Below are positions 17,019 through 25,067 of a stretch of 34,761 nt of DNA, in pieces. The notes beneath the pieces were generated by a model, which had not been told where the DNA came from, did not search any database, and was given only the letters and a program-made list of their open reading frames with translations. The stretch is from Cryobacterium algoritolerans (GTDB taxonomy: Bacteria > Actinomycetota > Actinomycetes > Actinomycetales > Microbacteriaceae): the NCBI RefSeq assembly GCF_004402785.1, contig NZ_SOFP01000006.1, forward strand, positions 4,763 to 39,523. The letters are read 5' to 3'. How positions within the stretch are numbered: position 1 is the stretch's first letter; every line of letters starts with the position of its first letter. Made by a program: the position numbers and the translations under genes.

Positions 17019-17533
17019 GTACCGATATGGCAACACGTACGAACATGGCGGGGCTTTACCAGGAGATGATCATCGAACACGCCCACAGCCCGCGGAATCT
17101 ACGCCAGCTGGAGGGTGCGCACCAGACCGTTGAGGCGTTGAATCCCCTGTGCGGTGACCATCTGACCCTTTATCTACAGCGCGACGGTGACCGAATCGCC
17201 GATATCGCTTTCGAGGGTGACGGCTGTGCCATTTCGAAAGCATCTGCTTCACTCATGACGAGCGCAGTGAAGGGTCTGCAGAGCGACGAGGCCCTCGCCC
17301 TCTTCCGTCGTGTGCACACAATGCTCACCACGAAGCCTGATGGCGACGGCCCCCCGGACGGTGTTGGCAAGCTCGCGGTGCTCTCGGGCGTATGGGAATA
17401 CCCGGCACGGGTCAAATGTGCAACTTTGTCCTGGCAGGCCTTGCACAGCGCTCTCAGAGATGGCCCTCCTCAAGAGGCGGCCATGAAAGCGGGCGCGCCT
17501 ACGACAGATGCCCTCCAGAACAGAACGGTATAG
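17015..17533 (+). CDS. sufU: SufU-type sulfur transfer protein
   Basis: A 172-residue IscU/SufU-fold protein with the zinc and sulfur-acceptor residues in place: Cys46 and Asp48 in NPLCGDHL, Cys71 in EGDGCAISKASASLMT, and Cys135 in ARVKCATLSW. SufU takes persulfide sulfur from SufS and passes it to SufBCD. The insertion between Cys71 and Cys135 that marks SufU from IscU is present. The N-terminus LYQEMIIEHAHSPRN is more like Firmicutes SufU than the actinobacterial type, which is what the upstream remnant resembles. The start is taken as GTG at 17015, overlapping the sufD stop; ATG at 17027 or 17045 are alternatives. Its usual partner SufS is missing from the locus. Confidence 0.92.
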   Translation: MSTDMATRTNMAGLYQEMIIEHAHSPRNLRQLEGAHQTVEALNPLCGDHLTLYLQRDGDRIADIAFEGDGCAISKASASLMTSAVKGLQSDEALALFRRVHTMLTTKPDGDGPPDGVGKLAVLSGVWEYPARVKCATLSWQALHSALRDGPPQEAAMKAGAPTTDALQNRTV

Positions 17534-17538
17534 GCCGC

Positions 17539-18090
17539 ATGGTTTCAGGCAGATATAACATATTTGAACTCCCGCAGGCCTGCCAGGGCACGGTGATCCC
17601 CGGTGGGCAGCCGATGCTCCTGCAGGAGGGAGAGGAGGTCGTCGTCACGCAGACGCTGGGGGGAAGCGCGACAGTGCAAACCTCGATGGGGTACCTTGTG
17701 CGAATCAACGCCCAAGATTCTGCAGCCCTCGGACTGACGGAGCCTGTCGCTGAAACCGTGCTTGTGGACGGGGCACCCTTTGACATGGAGCAGGTTATGG
17801 GACAACTCAAGAACGTTTTCGATCCCGAAATCCCCATCAACGTTGTGGATCTGGGGCTGATCTACGGGTGTGAGGCGCAGCCGCTCGAGGATGGTACGTA
17901 CCGAATCGACATCAAGATGTCAATGACGGCACCGGGCTGCGGCATGGGCGACGTGCTCAAGAATGACGCGCAAGCCGAAGTCAAGCTGGTCCCCGGTGTG
18001 AGCGACGTCGATGTTGAGTTGGTGTGGGAGCCACCGTGGGGCCAGGACCGCATGTCGGAGGCCGCCCGGCTGCAACTCGGAATGTTCTAA
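17539..18090 (+). CDS. sufT: Fe-S maturation factor SufT (long type)
   Basis: A 183-residue protein of the long SufT class. An N-terminal extension of about 85 residues is followed by the MIP18/DUF59 domain with NVFDPEIPINVVDLGLIYG and MTAPGCGMGDVL (Cys134 is the conserved cysteine). SufT helps transfer or maintain Fe-S clusters, especially under high demand. The ATG at 17539 lies 5 bases after the sufU stop. A longer reading frame from 17392 exists but overlaps sufU and is not supported. It is the last suf gene, with a transporter gene 25 bases further on. Actinobacterial SufT is often shorter, so this long form adds to the impression that the operon has a foreign origin. Confidence 0.92.
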   Translation: MVSGRYNIFELPQACQGTVIPGGQPMLLQEGEEVVVTQTLGGSATVQTSMGYLVRINAQDSAALGLTEPVAETVLVDGAPFDMEQVMGQLKNVFDPEIPINVVDLGLIYGCEAQPLEDGTYRIDIKMSMTAPGCGMGDVLKNDAQAEVKLVPGVSDVDVELVWEPPWGQDRMSEAARLQLGMF

Positions 18091-18115
18091 CCGGTAGCAA
18101 CCGAAGGAAGAGCCC

Positions 18116-19510
18116 ATGTCCAACATCCTCCACAGTCCGCCGCGCGAATCGCTCACGGAGCGCTTGGACCGTTTGCCGTTCACGCGTCGCCACGGCTCCC
18201 TCCTGGTCGGTTCCGGGATCGGATGGGCTCTGGATGCCTTTGATGTTGGACTGATTTCGTTTGTCATCGCGCAGCTTTCCGTGACCTGGAAGGCGGATGC
18301 CGCCACCCTGTCCTGGGTGGCGTCGGCCGGCTTCGCTGGGATGGCCGTTGGAGCGGCCCTTGGCGGACTCCTGGCGGACAAGTTGGGCCGCAAACAGGTC
18401 TTCGCGCTGACTCTGCTTCTGTATGGGGTCGCCACCGGTGCATCTGCCCTTGCGTGGTCCGTAGGCGTTCTGTTGGTCTTGCGGTTCATCGTCGGGCTGG
18501 GCCTCGGCGCAGAACTTCCGGTCGCGTCAACGCTGGTGAGCGAGTTCGCACCGCGTCGCATTCGCGGACGAATTGTCGTGCTGCTGGAAGGATTCTGGGC
18601 CATTGGGTGGCTTGGCTCCGCCGTCGTGGGATACCTGGTCATTCCCACCAGCCCTAACGGTTGGCGTCTCGCCCTGCTGATCGGCATGCTGCCAGCTGTG
18701 TGGGCCGTGTTCGTTCGATTACGGCTGCCGGAATCCGTCAGATTCCTTCAGTCGAAGAGACGACACGCCGAGGCTGAGAGTATCGTCGTGCAATTCGAGG
18801 CTTCGGCCGGCATCGTCTCTGACGACTCTGGAGTGGTTGGCCCGGTTGATAGCCCCGAGGGTCGCCAGAACAGCGCAGTGCCGGCTGGCGCAGTGCCGGA
18901 CCAGCCCTCGCGGCTGACGGACTTGTTCTCCGGAGACTTGCGCCAGCGCAGCATCCTGATCTGGCTGGTCTGGTTTCTGGTGAACTTCTCCTACTACGGC
19001 GCGTTCATTTGGCTGCCGACCCTGCTCGTCGCAGCCGGGTTCCCGCTCGTGAAGTCCTTCGAATTCATCCTCATCATTACCCTCGCCCAGCTGCCTGGCT
19101 ACGCCGCGTCGGCGTATCTGGTCGAGAAATGGGGACGCCGCGTCACCTTGTCGACGTTCCTGATCGGCTCAGCAGTTTCGGCAGTTGCCTTCGGTTTCGG
19201 CGCCGTCAACGGAAGCGAAACCCAAATCATCGGCTTCGGCATGCTCTTGTCGTTCTTCAATCTCGGAGCCTGGGGCGCCCTCTACGCGATGACGCCCGAA
19301 CTCTACCCGACCCGTCTGCGCGGATCCGGAGCGGGCTCAGCAGCGGGCTTCGGCCGGATCGGGTCGATCGCGGCGCCACTGCTGGTGCCGCCGCTGCTCG
19401 CTCTCGGCGGGCCGATATTGCTCTTTGTCGTCTTCGGAATTGTCTTCGTGTTCGCCGCCGGCGCGGCCTATGCGCTGCCCGAACTGCGCGGCAAGACGTT
19501 GCCCGAATAA
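18116..19510 (+). CDS. niaP: MFS transporter, NiaP-like niacin importer
   Basis: A 464-residue major facilitator protein with about 12 membrane segments. It resembles Bacillus NiaP (YceI) along the whole length: GWALDAFDVGLISFVIAQL in segment 1, LGAELPVASTLVSE and LLEGFWAIGWL, FSYYGAFIWLPTLL, LAQLPGY, and LLSFFNLGAWGALYAMTPEL then YPTRLRGSG. A longer than usual cytoplasmic loop near residues 215-265 is rich in small residues. ATG at 18116 follows AAGGAAG. The gap to sufT is 25 bases, so it is probably the last gene of the suf operon. NiaP imports nicotinate, from which NAD is made without the Fe-S enzyme quinolinate synthase; a functional link is inference. Other aromatic acids are possible substrates. 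Confidence 0.82.
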   Translation: MSNILHSPPRESLTERLDRLPFTRRHGSLLVGSGIGWALDAFDVGLISFVIAQLSVTWKADAATLSWVASAGFAGMAVGAALGGLLADKLGRKQVFALTLLLYGVATGASALAWSVGVLLVLRFIVGLGLGAELPVASTLVSEFAPRRIRGRIVVLLEGFWAIGWLGSAVVGYLVIPTSPNGWRLALLIGMLPAVWAVFVRLRLPESVRFLQSKRRHAEAESIVVQFEASAGIVSDDSGVVGPVDSPEGRQNSAVPAGAVPDQPSRLTDLFSGDLRQRSILIWLVWFLVNFSYYGAFIWLPTLLVAAGFPLVKSFEFILIITLAQLPGYAASAYLVEKWGRRVTLSTFLIGSAVSAVAFGFGAVNGSETQIIGFGMLLSFFNLGAWGALYAMTPELYPTRLRGSGAGSAAGFGRIGSIAAPLLVPPLLALGGPILLFVVFGIVFVFAAGAAYALPELRGKTLPE

Positions 19511-19561
19511 AGGGGCTGTTGCCCAAGCGGGCGCCCTGTTTGGGACTGCTCCGTGGGAAGG

Positions 19562-19951
19562 CTAATCGGTCTGCTCGCCGGCGGCCAGCTTCACGTCGCG
19601 GACAACGTCCTCGAAGAACCGGACTTCTTTCTCGATGCTTGCGACCTCCCGCGGGGCGTAGCCAGCTGGTTCGAGTTCATTCGCAATGGCTGAATAAGCG
19701 CGCAGATACGTGTCGACAGCATCATAGAACTGGAGCCTCCTGGGTTGGTTTTTCTTGACCGTGTCCACGTTGGCGGCATTGCGGGCACAGAAATAGTCCA
19801 CGTAGTCGCGCGCCAACTTCGGCGGATTGACCGGCGCGCACACTGCCCAAAAATCCTCTCGCGTCTGTTCCAGTGCTCTGCGGCCAGCCACCAGCCGGTC
19901 GTCGCCGAGGCCCGTCACGTTGTTGGCAATGGGAACTGCCTCCGGTAACAA
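19562..19951 (-). CDS. Small protein resembling an HsdR C-terminal helical segment (copy 1)
   Basis: A 129-residue protein with TTG start at 19951, only 3 bases after the ohr stop on the same strand. From about residue 41 it follows a stretch seen near the C-terminus of type I restriction R subunits: NPPKLARDYVDYFCARN, NQPRRLQFYDAVDTYLRAYS, AGYAPREVASIEKEVRFFED and VKLAAGE. In full HsdR proteins this lies after the motor domains; here no nuclease or helicase domain is present. A second copy at 34153-34524 has about half of its residues identical over the same span and ends at nearly the same point. The matching borders argue against two random fragments and for a small stand-alone family. The function is unknown. 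The start codon is uncertain. Confidence 0.6.
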   Translation of the reverse strand: MLPEAVPIANNVTGLGDDRLVAGRRALEQTREDFWAVCAPVNPPKLARDYVDYFCARNAANVDTVKKNQPRRLQFYDAVDTYLRAYSAIANELEPAGYAPREVASIEKEVRFFEDVVRDVKLAAGEQTD

Positions 19952-19954
19952 CGG

Positions 19955-20374
19955 TTACTCGGCTCTGGTGAGGGTGACCGCAACGTTGCCGCGGATCGCG
20001 TTCGAATAGGCACAGGTCCGGTCCGTGGCTTCGATCAGTTCATCAAATCGCTCGGTGGCCACCTTGGGCGCATAGATGACCAGTTCAACGGCGAGACCAA
20101 AACCACCCGAGGCGACAGCACCGATTCCAACGCTCGACGATATTTCAGCATCCGTCGTGTTGAGGCCCAGCCCCTTCCCGCACCGGTGCAGCGAGCCGAG
20201 GAAACAAGTCGCGTAGCCCATGCCGAACAGCTGTTCTGGGTTCGTTCCCTCGCCGGATCCGCCCATTTCTTTGGGCGTGCGAGTTTCGAGATTGAACCGG
20301 TCGTCGTCGCTTCGGACGTGGCCATTGCGGCCGCCGCCGGACGCGTGCGCAATTGCAGTGTATTGAATTTCCAT
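19955..20374 (-). CDS. ohr: Organic hydroperoxide resistance protein Ohr
   Basis: A 139-residue thiol peroxidase of the Ohr/OsmC family. The reactive cysteines are Cys57 in GMGYATCFLGSL and Cys121 in TCAYSNAIRGNVAV; the latter SNAxRGN block is the Ohr mark as opposed to OsmC. Arg16 and Glu48 of the active site are present. It detoxifies organic peroxides using lipoylated proteins as reductant. ATG at 20374 is chosen over a longer frame because MEIQYTAIAHASGGGRNGHV is the normal start. GATACT lies 7 bases before this ATG, so the message may be leaderless. It follows the mevalonate genes by 116 bases and precedes the HsdR-like gene by 3 bases. No OhrR regulator gene is adjacent. Confidence 0.9.
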   Translation of the reverse strand: MEIQYTAIAHASGGGRNGHVRSDDDRFNLETRTPKEMGGSGEGTNPEQLFGMGYATCFLGSLHRCGKGLGLNTTDAEISSSVGIGAVASGGFGLAVELVIYAPKVATERFDELIEATDRTCAYSNAIRGNVAVTLTRAE

Positions 20375-20490
20375 ACCTCTGAGTATCGCAGTGGGCTCCT
20401 CGCTACTTCCTCCCAGGAACAGGTCATCAGGCAGATGTCTCGCGCGTGTTCGCCGAAAATCATTCTGCCGGAGATTAACCGGCCCCGCGG

Positions 20491-22797
20491 TTATCCGGCC
20501 CACGGGCCCGACGCGGACGGGGCGGTGGCTGCGCTGATCTCGGTCAGGTAGGTCGTGTAGCCGGCCAGGCGCATGGCGGTCGCGACCGCATTGGTGCGGT
20601 CTGGTTCGGCGATCGCGATCATTGCTCCGCCCCCGCCGCCGCCGGTCAGTTTCGCACCGAGTGCGCCGGACCGTCGAGCGAGCGCGACGAGAGCTTCGAG
20701 CTCCGGACTCGATACCTGCAGGGCGTTGAGCAGTCCGTGATTGATATTCATCAGGTCGCCGAGCTCCGCCAGGTCGCCGCGCTCCAGGGCGCCCACCCCG
20801 GTGAGCGCCAACCCGTCGATCTGCTCGAAGATCGCGTCATAACGCGACGGGCTTTTCGTCCAGACCGTGCGCACAATACTGACCGTTCGTGCCGTCAGCG
20901 ATCGCACACCGGTTATACCGATGATGATCGGAATCGGATGCGGGGCGGTGACGATCGAGAATTCAGCGTCCCGTGCCCCGTTGGCCTTTCGAAACAGAAT
21001 CGGTTGCCCAAACGTGGCCACCGTGTTGTCGATCCCCGATGGGGTGCCGTGCACGATTTGTTCGCACTCGAACGCGAGCGCACTCACCTCGCGACCGGTG
21101 AGTGGAATGTCAAAACAGCTCGCCATCGCGCGAATAATGGCCACGGCGAGGGCAGCGGATGCCCCCAGCCCGCTGGCCCGGGGAAGGTTCGGGAAGACCT
21201 CAATGCGCATACCGGAACCGCGGATGCCCAGTCGCTCGGTGATCAACGCTGCAATGCGAACAGGCAAATCGGAGTCGGCCGAATCGGCCGAATCGAAGCC
21301 AGGAATGATCAGGTCTGATCCTGCCTCCTCCCGACGGGTCACCTGCGCGCGAATTGACAGGCCGATCGGGGCCGCGATGGCGTGATAGCCGTACACGACG
21401 GAGTGCTCGCCGAACAGAATGATCTTGCCGAAGCCCGCCGTATCTTCTGTGACCGTCGCTCGGGCCGGAACTGGAGTCAGTGCCGGAGCTGGAGTCAGTG
21501 CCGGGGCGGCCGGGGGAGTCATGGCCTGCAGAATCTGCCGCGCTTTCGCCACCTTGATGTCGCCACCGGCGACGAGACGGTCGACCACGTCGTTGAACTG
21601 TGGGCCGGATGCCCCGGCCGCCACCGCAACGCTTCGGGCATGCAATCGCATGTGTCCGGTTTGAATTCCTTCGGTGGACAGGGCCCGGAGCGCGGCCAAG
21701 TTCTGGGCGAGGCCCACTGCGGCCATCACCTGGGCCAGCTCCGCCGCGGAATCGACCCCGAGAATGTTGTGAGCAATTCGCACCAGAGGGTTTGATTCCA
21801 CCTGTCCACCGACGATGCCGACCTTCAGCGGAAGCTCCAATTCGCCCACGAGATCGCCGTGCTTGTTCTTCGACCAGGCGGTAAGCGGAGAGTAGCGGCC
21901 ACTGCGAGCGGCATAGGCGTGCGCCGCAGCCTCGATGGCCCGCCAGTCGTTGCCGGTGGCGATCGCGACGGCGTCAATACCATTCATGATGCCCTTGTTG
22001 TGCGTGGTAGCCCGGTAGACATCCATGGCGGCGAACTCGTGTGCGACGATAATTCCATCGCGAACCCGTTCGCCGGAGAACGTATCCGATTTGAGCCGAT
22101 CAATCCCAATGACTGTGCGTGCGTGCACGAGAGCGTGGTCGGTGAAATTGGAGAGAATGCGCAGAAACACGCGCCCCCCGCTGATCACTTCGATGAGCGG
22201 GGCGACCGCCTCACACATCGTATTCACCAGATTGGCGCCCATCGCGTCACGGCTGTCCACAACGAGATGCACCACGAGCAGCTCGCCGTGCTCGGCCGTT
22301 GTGCCACGCAAAAACACCTCGATGTCTCTCGCCCCACCGCCACGCGCCACCATGTTCGGATGCTGCTCGTTCGCCAGATCCACAATCTCACCCTTACGGC
22401 GGAGCAGCGCCTCTCTGGCTGCTTCCGGGTCGGCAAGGTCGAGCACCTGTACCTGGCCGAGCAGCAGTGGCGATTGGGCGACACTGGTGAAGCCGCCGGA
22501 GCGCGCGATCAGGCCCGCGGCCGCACTAACGGCGGCAATGATCGACGGTTCTTCGACCACCATCGGAACAAGATAGTCCCGTTGATTGATGCGAAAATTC
22601 AGCCCGAGTCCCATCGGCATCGAGAACACGCCGATCACGTTTTCGGTGAGCCGATCGGCCGTCTCGACCTCAAGGCGGTAGCTGCCCTCTCGGAGGGCAG
22701 CAAAGTCGTCCGAGTCGAGGATTCCGCGCTCGCGCAGCAACTCGAGGCGTTGCGGCACCGTAAGCCGGTAAAATTTGGACAGGTGGGCGTGTTTCAC
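20491..22797 (-). CDS. Fused class II HMG-CoA reductase and mevalonate kinase
   Basis: A 768-residue two-enzyme protein. Residues 1-426 are a class II HMG-CoA reductase: Glu52 in LTENVIGVFSMPMGLG, the cofactor motif DAMGANLVNT (184-193), Lys268 in HNKGIMNG, Asp284 in TGNDWRAIE, and the catalytic His382 in GHMRLHAR. Residues 427-453 are a Pro/Ala linker with TPAPAL in tandem, encoded by an 18-base repeat. Residues 454-752 are a mevalonate kinase of the GHMP family: GFGKIILFGEHSVVYG, PRASGLGASAAL, Asp590 in SGIDNTVATFG, and KLTGGGGGGAM. It should make mevalonate from HMG-CoA and phosphorylate it in one chain. GTG at 22797 overlaps the phosphomevalonate kinase stop. All catalytic residues named are present, so both halves look active. 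The sequence has no frameshift. Confidence 0.92.
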   Translation of the reverse strand: MKHAHLSKFYRLTVPQRLELLRERGILDSDDFAALREGSYRLEVETADRLTENVIGVFSMPMGLGLNFRINQRDYLVPMVVEEPSIIAAVSAAAGLIARSGGFTSVAQSPLLLGQVQVLDLADPEAAREALLRRKGEIVDLANEQHPNMVARGGGARDIEVFLRGTTAEHGELLVVHLVVDSRDAMGANLVNTMCEAVAPLIEVISGGRVFLRILSNFTDHALVHARTVIGIDRLKSDTFSGERVRDGIIVAHEFAAMDVYRATTHNKGIMNGIDAVAIATGNDWRAIEAAAHAYAARSGRYSPLTAWSKNKHGDLVGELELPLKVGIVGGQVESNPLVRIAHNILGVDSAAELAQVMAAVGLAQNLAALRALSTEGIQTGHMRLHARSVAVAAGASGPQFNDVVDRLVAGGDIKVAKARQILQAMTPPAAPALTPAPALTPVPARATVTEDTAGFGKIILFGEHSVVYGYHAIAAPIGLSIRAQVTRREEAGSDLIIPGFDSADSADSDLPVRIAALITERLGIRGSGMRIEVFPNLPRASGLGASAALAVAIIRAMASCFDIPLTGREVSALAFECEQIVHGTPSGIDNTVATFGQPILFRKANGARDAEFSIVTAPHPIPIIIGITGVRSLTARTVSIVRTVWTKSPSRYDAIFEQIDGLALTGVGALERGDLAELGDLMNINHGLLNALQVSSPELEALVALARRSGALGAKLTGGGGGGAMIAIAEPDRTNAVATAMRLAGYTTYLTEISAATAPSASGPWAG

Positions 22798-23915
22798 AAT
22801 GAGTCCTCTACCATTCGCACCGAATCGGTGCCGGTGTCGACGTCCGTGTCAATGTTAGCCGTGGCTACCCCGGCGGCGCAGAAGCCGATGGGCACGATGC
22901 GCGCGTTGGCGCGCGTGAGCGCCGCAGCGAGATCACGCGCCGGCGCCCCGCTTCGAGCAAAGGCCAGCCCGACATCGCCGCCGCCAGCCCCTGACGATTT
23001 GAACACGCCGCCATGACGGGCTGCGAGGGCGTGCAACTGCCGGTGCCGGTCGCTGATGATACCCGCCTCGGCATGGGTATCCAAAGTGACCAAGGCGTCA
23101 AAATACTGCGACGCAAGTGTCAGAAAGTTATTCGCCGAGGCGAGCGCCGGCCTGGCCTGTTCGGACAACACGGCGAGCCTGGCCAGATCGGTGCGATAGC
23201 CGCTGGCATCCCTCCGCGCGTAGTCGGCGACGCGGCCGACCAGCTCGGGGGTGCTGCTGCCCTTCCCCGTGACGACCACCATCATGGTGAGGTCGCTCGG
23301 CCAGGCGAGGGAGGCCAACGAGACTGCCTGGGCTGATCTCGCGCCGGGCAAATAGCTGATGAGCCCGCCGGTGACGGCAGCAGCCACATCGCCTCCGCTG
23401 CCGAGTACCCCCTGCGCCCTGCGGTGAGCCGTCAACGCCGCAGCGAAAAGGGTAGCGCTGTCGAATCTCAGCCCTCGAACCTGAGCGAGTCCGGCGGTCA
23501 GGGCAACCGCGACCGCAGCACTCCCGCCGAGACCCAGCTTGTGGCCTTTCATCGAGAGCGCACTGCTGTCGATGCTGATCGAGAGCGCACGATGCAGGCG
23601 ACGGTGCCCCGGCTTCACCGAAGCACCCTCGTCGCCGACAGCCTCGGCCACGGTCAGGCGCACGGCGTCATAGAGGCGCAGCTTCTCGCGGGTCGGTCGG
23701 TCGAGGCTGTCTGGCAAGGCCCCGTCGCGTTCGAGGGCGAGCTGGTCGACGCCCAGACCGGGGGCGTCCAGGAGCCAGCGGTCAGCATCCGTGGTCGAAA
23801 TTTTGACTCGGACGCGACGATCGACGGCCGTGAGCAGTGCGGGGGCACCCTCGAGCACGGCATACTCGCCCAGCAGAAACAGCTTCCCAGGCGCTGAGGT
23901 GTGGATCGCCGCCAT
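22794..23915 (-). CDS. mvaK2: Phosphomevalonate kinase
   Basis: A 373-residue GHMP kinase that converts phosphomevalonate to diphosphomevalonate. Motifs: APGKLFLLGEYAVLEGAPAL at the N-terminus, the ATP loop KLGLGGSAAVAVALTAG, LGSGGDVAAAVTGG, and the C-terminal SSGAGGGDVGLAF. The GEYAVLEG and GSGGDVA forms separate it from mevalonate kinase. ATG at 23915 overlaps the mvaD stop by one base (TAATG) and its stop overlaps the reductase-kinase start (GTGA), so the three genes form one tight operon. The last 25 residues after GFCAAG are an Asp/Thr-rich tail, probably disordered. Confidence 0.9.
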   Translation of the reverse strand: MAAIHTSAPGKLFLLGEYAVLEGAPALLTAVDRRVRVKISTTDADRWLLDAPGLGVDQLALERDGALPDSLDRPTREKLRLYDAVRLTVAEAVGDEGASVKPGHRRLHRALSISIDSSALSMKGHKLGLGGSAAVAVALTAGLAQVRGLRFDSATLFAAALTAHRRAQGVLGSGGDVAAAVTGGLISYLPGARSAQAVSLASLAWPSDLTMMVVVTGKGSSTPELVGRVADYARRDASGYRTDLARLAVLSEQARPALASANNFLTLASQYFDALVTLDTHAEAGIISDRHRQLHALAARHGGVFKSSGAGGGDVGLAFARSGAPARDLAAALTRANARIVPIGFCAAGVATANIDTDVDTGTDSVRMVEDSL

Positions 23916-24922
23916 TACGCCGCCACGAGGTGCGCACCCCGGCCGAGGGCGCTCGTCCGTGTCTCCAGCACCCCTGGCGTCTCGGCCAATGCGAGAGCCA
24001 CCACAGCGGCATCGCCGGGATCACACAGTGCTTTCACCTGCGGTCCGGCATCAATCGTGAAGTACGCGGGGATTCCGCTGTCGCGCAGCTCACGGACGGT
24101 GTGCATGGCCGCGACCGTGCCTGCGTTCCAGTAAATCAGTGGCGGACGGCTGGTCAGCATCAGTGCGTGCAGCTTGAGGCAGCTTCGTTCGGCCAACTCA
24201 CCCAGCCGGGGGAAATCGCGTCCGACGATGGCGGCTCGCATCTCGGCCAGGTCCTGCTCCCCGGTGTCGACCCAGGCCGGGTAGAACGGCGATGATGCCC
24301 GACTTCCCGCCATGCCGTGCGTTGACGACACGGTCTTGGCGGCGTGGTCGGTGATGGCCACGACCACGCAGAGCGGCCAGGCCGCGGCATCGAGCAGCGG
24401 CTCAGCGAAGGCATCCCGGCCGTCCTCCCGGGTACCGGTGTGCATTTCGACATAGCCGCCGAATATGGAGCGCGCGGCAGACCCCGATCCGCGTCGGGCG
24501 AGCATCGAGAGCTCGCGTGTGCTCAGTGTCAACCCCGCTGCTGCGCTCGCTGCGAGAGCGAGGGCGGCGAAGCCGGATGCCGACGAGGCCAGACCGGCAC
24601 CGGTCGGAAAGTCATTGGTCGAGGTCACGACGGCTCGCATCGTGAGGCCGGCCCGTTCGCGCACGAGATCGAGTAGCCCACTCACTCGATGCGCCTGGGT
24701 CAGCTGGCCATTGAGCCAGAATTCGTCCTGGCGAAGGTTCGCATCGAGGCCCGGATCAAACGTCACTCGGGTGCCGGTTGAGAGAGCGTCGAGGGTTATC
24801 GATATCGACCCAACGGCGGGGATGTTCAGCGTCTCGTCACGTTTTCCCCAGTATTTGACGAGTGCGATATTGCTGTGGGCGCGTGCGAAAGCGATGGTAC
24901 GAGCGCCGACGGGGGTGTCCAC
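23915..24922 (-). CDS. mvaD: Diphosphomevalonate decarboxylase
   Basis: A 335-residue enzyme that makes isopentenyl diphosphate from diphosphomevalonate by ATP-dependent decarboxylation. Motifs: AHSNIALVKYWGKRDE at the N-terminus, FPTGAGLASSASGFAALALA for the ATP loop, SIFGGYVEMH, and the catalytic Asp in YFTIDAGPQVKAL. The frame is open 34 codons further, but GTG at 24922 follows GGAG by 7 bases and gives the usual length. It is first in the minus-strand mevalonate operon and diverges from mvaS with 145 bases between them. Confidence 0.93.
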   Translation of the reverse strand: MDTPVGARTIAFARAHSNIALVKYWGKRDETLNIPAVGSISITLDALSTGTRVTFDPGLDANLRQDEFWLNGQLTQAHRVSGLLDLVRERAGLTMRAVVTSTNDFPTGAGLASSASGFAALALAASAAAGLTLSTRELSMLARRGSGSAARSIFGGYVEMHTGTREDGRDAFAEPLLDAAAWPLCVVVAITDHAAKTVSSTHGMAGSRASSPFYPAWVDTGEQDLAEMRAAIVGRDFPRLGELAERSCLKLHALMLTSRPPLIYWNAGTVAAMHTVRELRDSGIPAYFTIDAGPQVKALCDPGDAAVVALALAETPGVLETRTSALGRGAHLVAA

Positions 24923-24948
24923 AGGGGTGCTCCGATCGCGTCTCTCAA

Positions 24949-25009
24949 ATTCTACCCGGCTCCGGCAGCTGCGTCTGCTGGTCAAATTGAACACATGGCT
25001 TGCTAAAAT
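24949..25009. promoter_or_regulatory. Divergent promoters between mvaD and mvaS
   Basis: On the plus strand TGCTAAAAT (25001-25009) is an extended -10 element that would serve mvaS with a leader of about 50 bases; no good -35 is seen. On the minus strand TAGAAT (24949-24954) could be the mvaD -10, about 26 bases before its start codon. Both lie in the 145-base gap, so the two halves of the pathway could be controlled together. Confidence 0.45.
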
Positions 25010-25067
25010 TACCGAAGCGCGCATCCCCGCGCCCTCGATTACCTAGACAAATCGGAACGGGCACTGT

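Noticed and set aside
19522..19544. CCCAA/TTGGG hairpin between convergent niaP and HsdR-like gene
   Set aside because: Short arms and no T run; not strong enough to call a terminator.
21859..23016. 385-codon plus-strand frame
   Set aside because: Antisense to the reductase-kinase and phosphomevalonate kinase genes, which have complete catalytic motifs.
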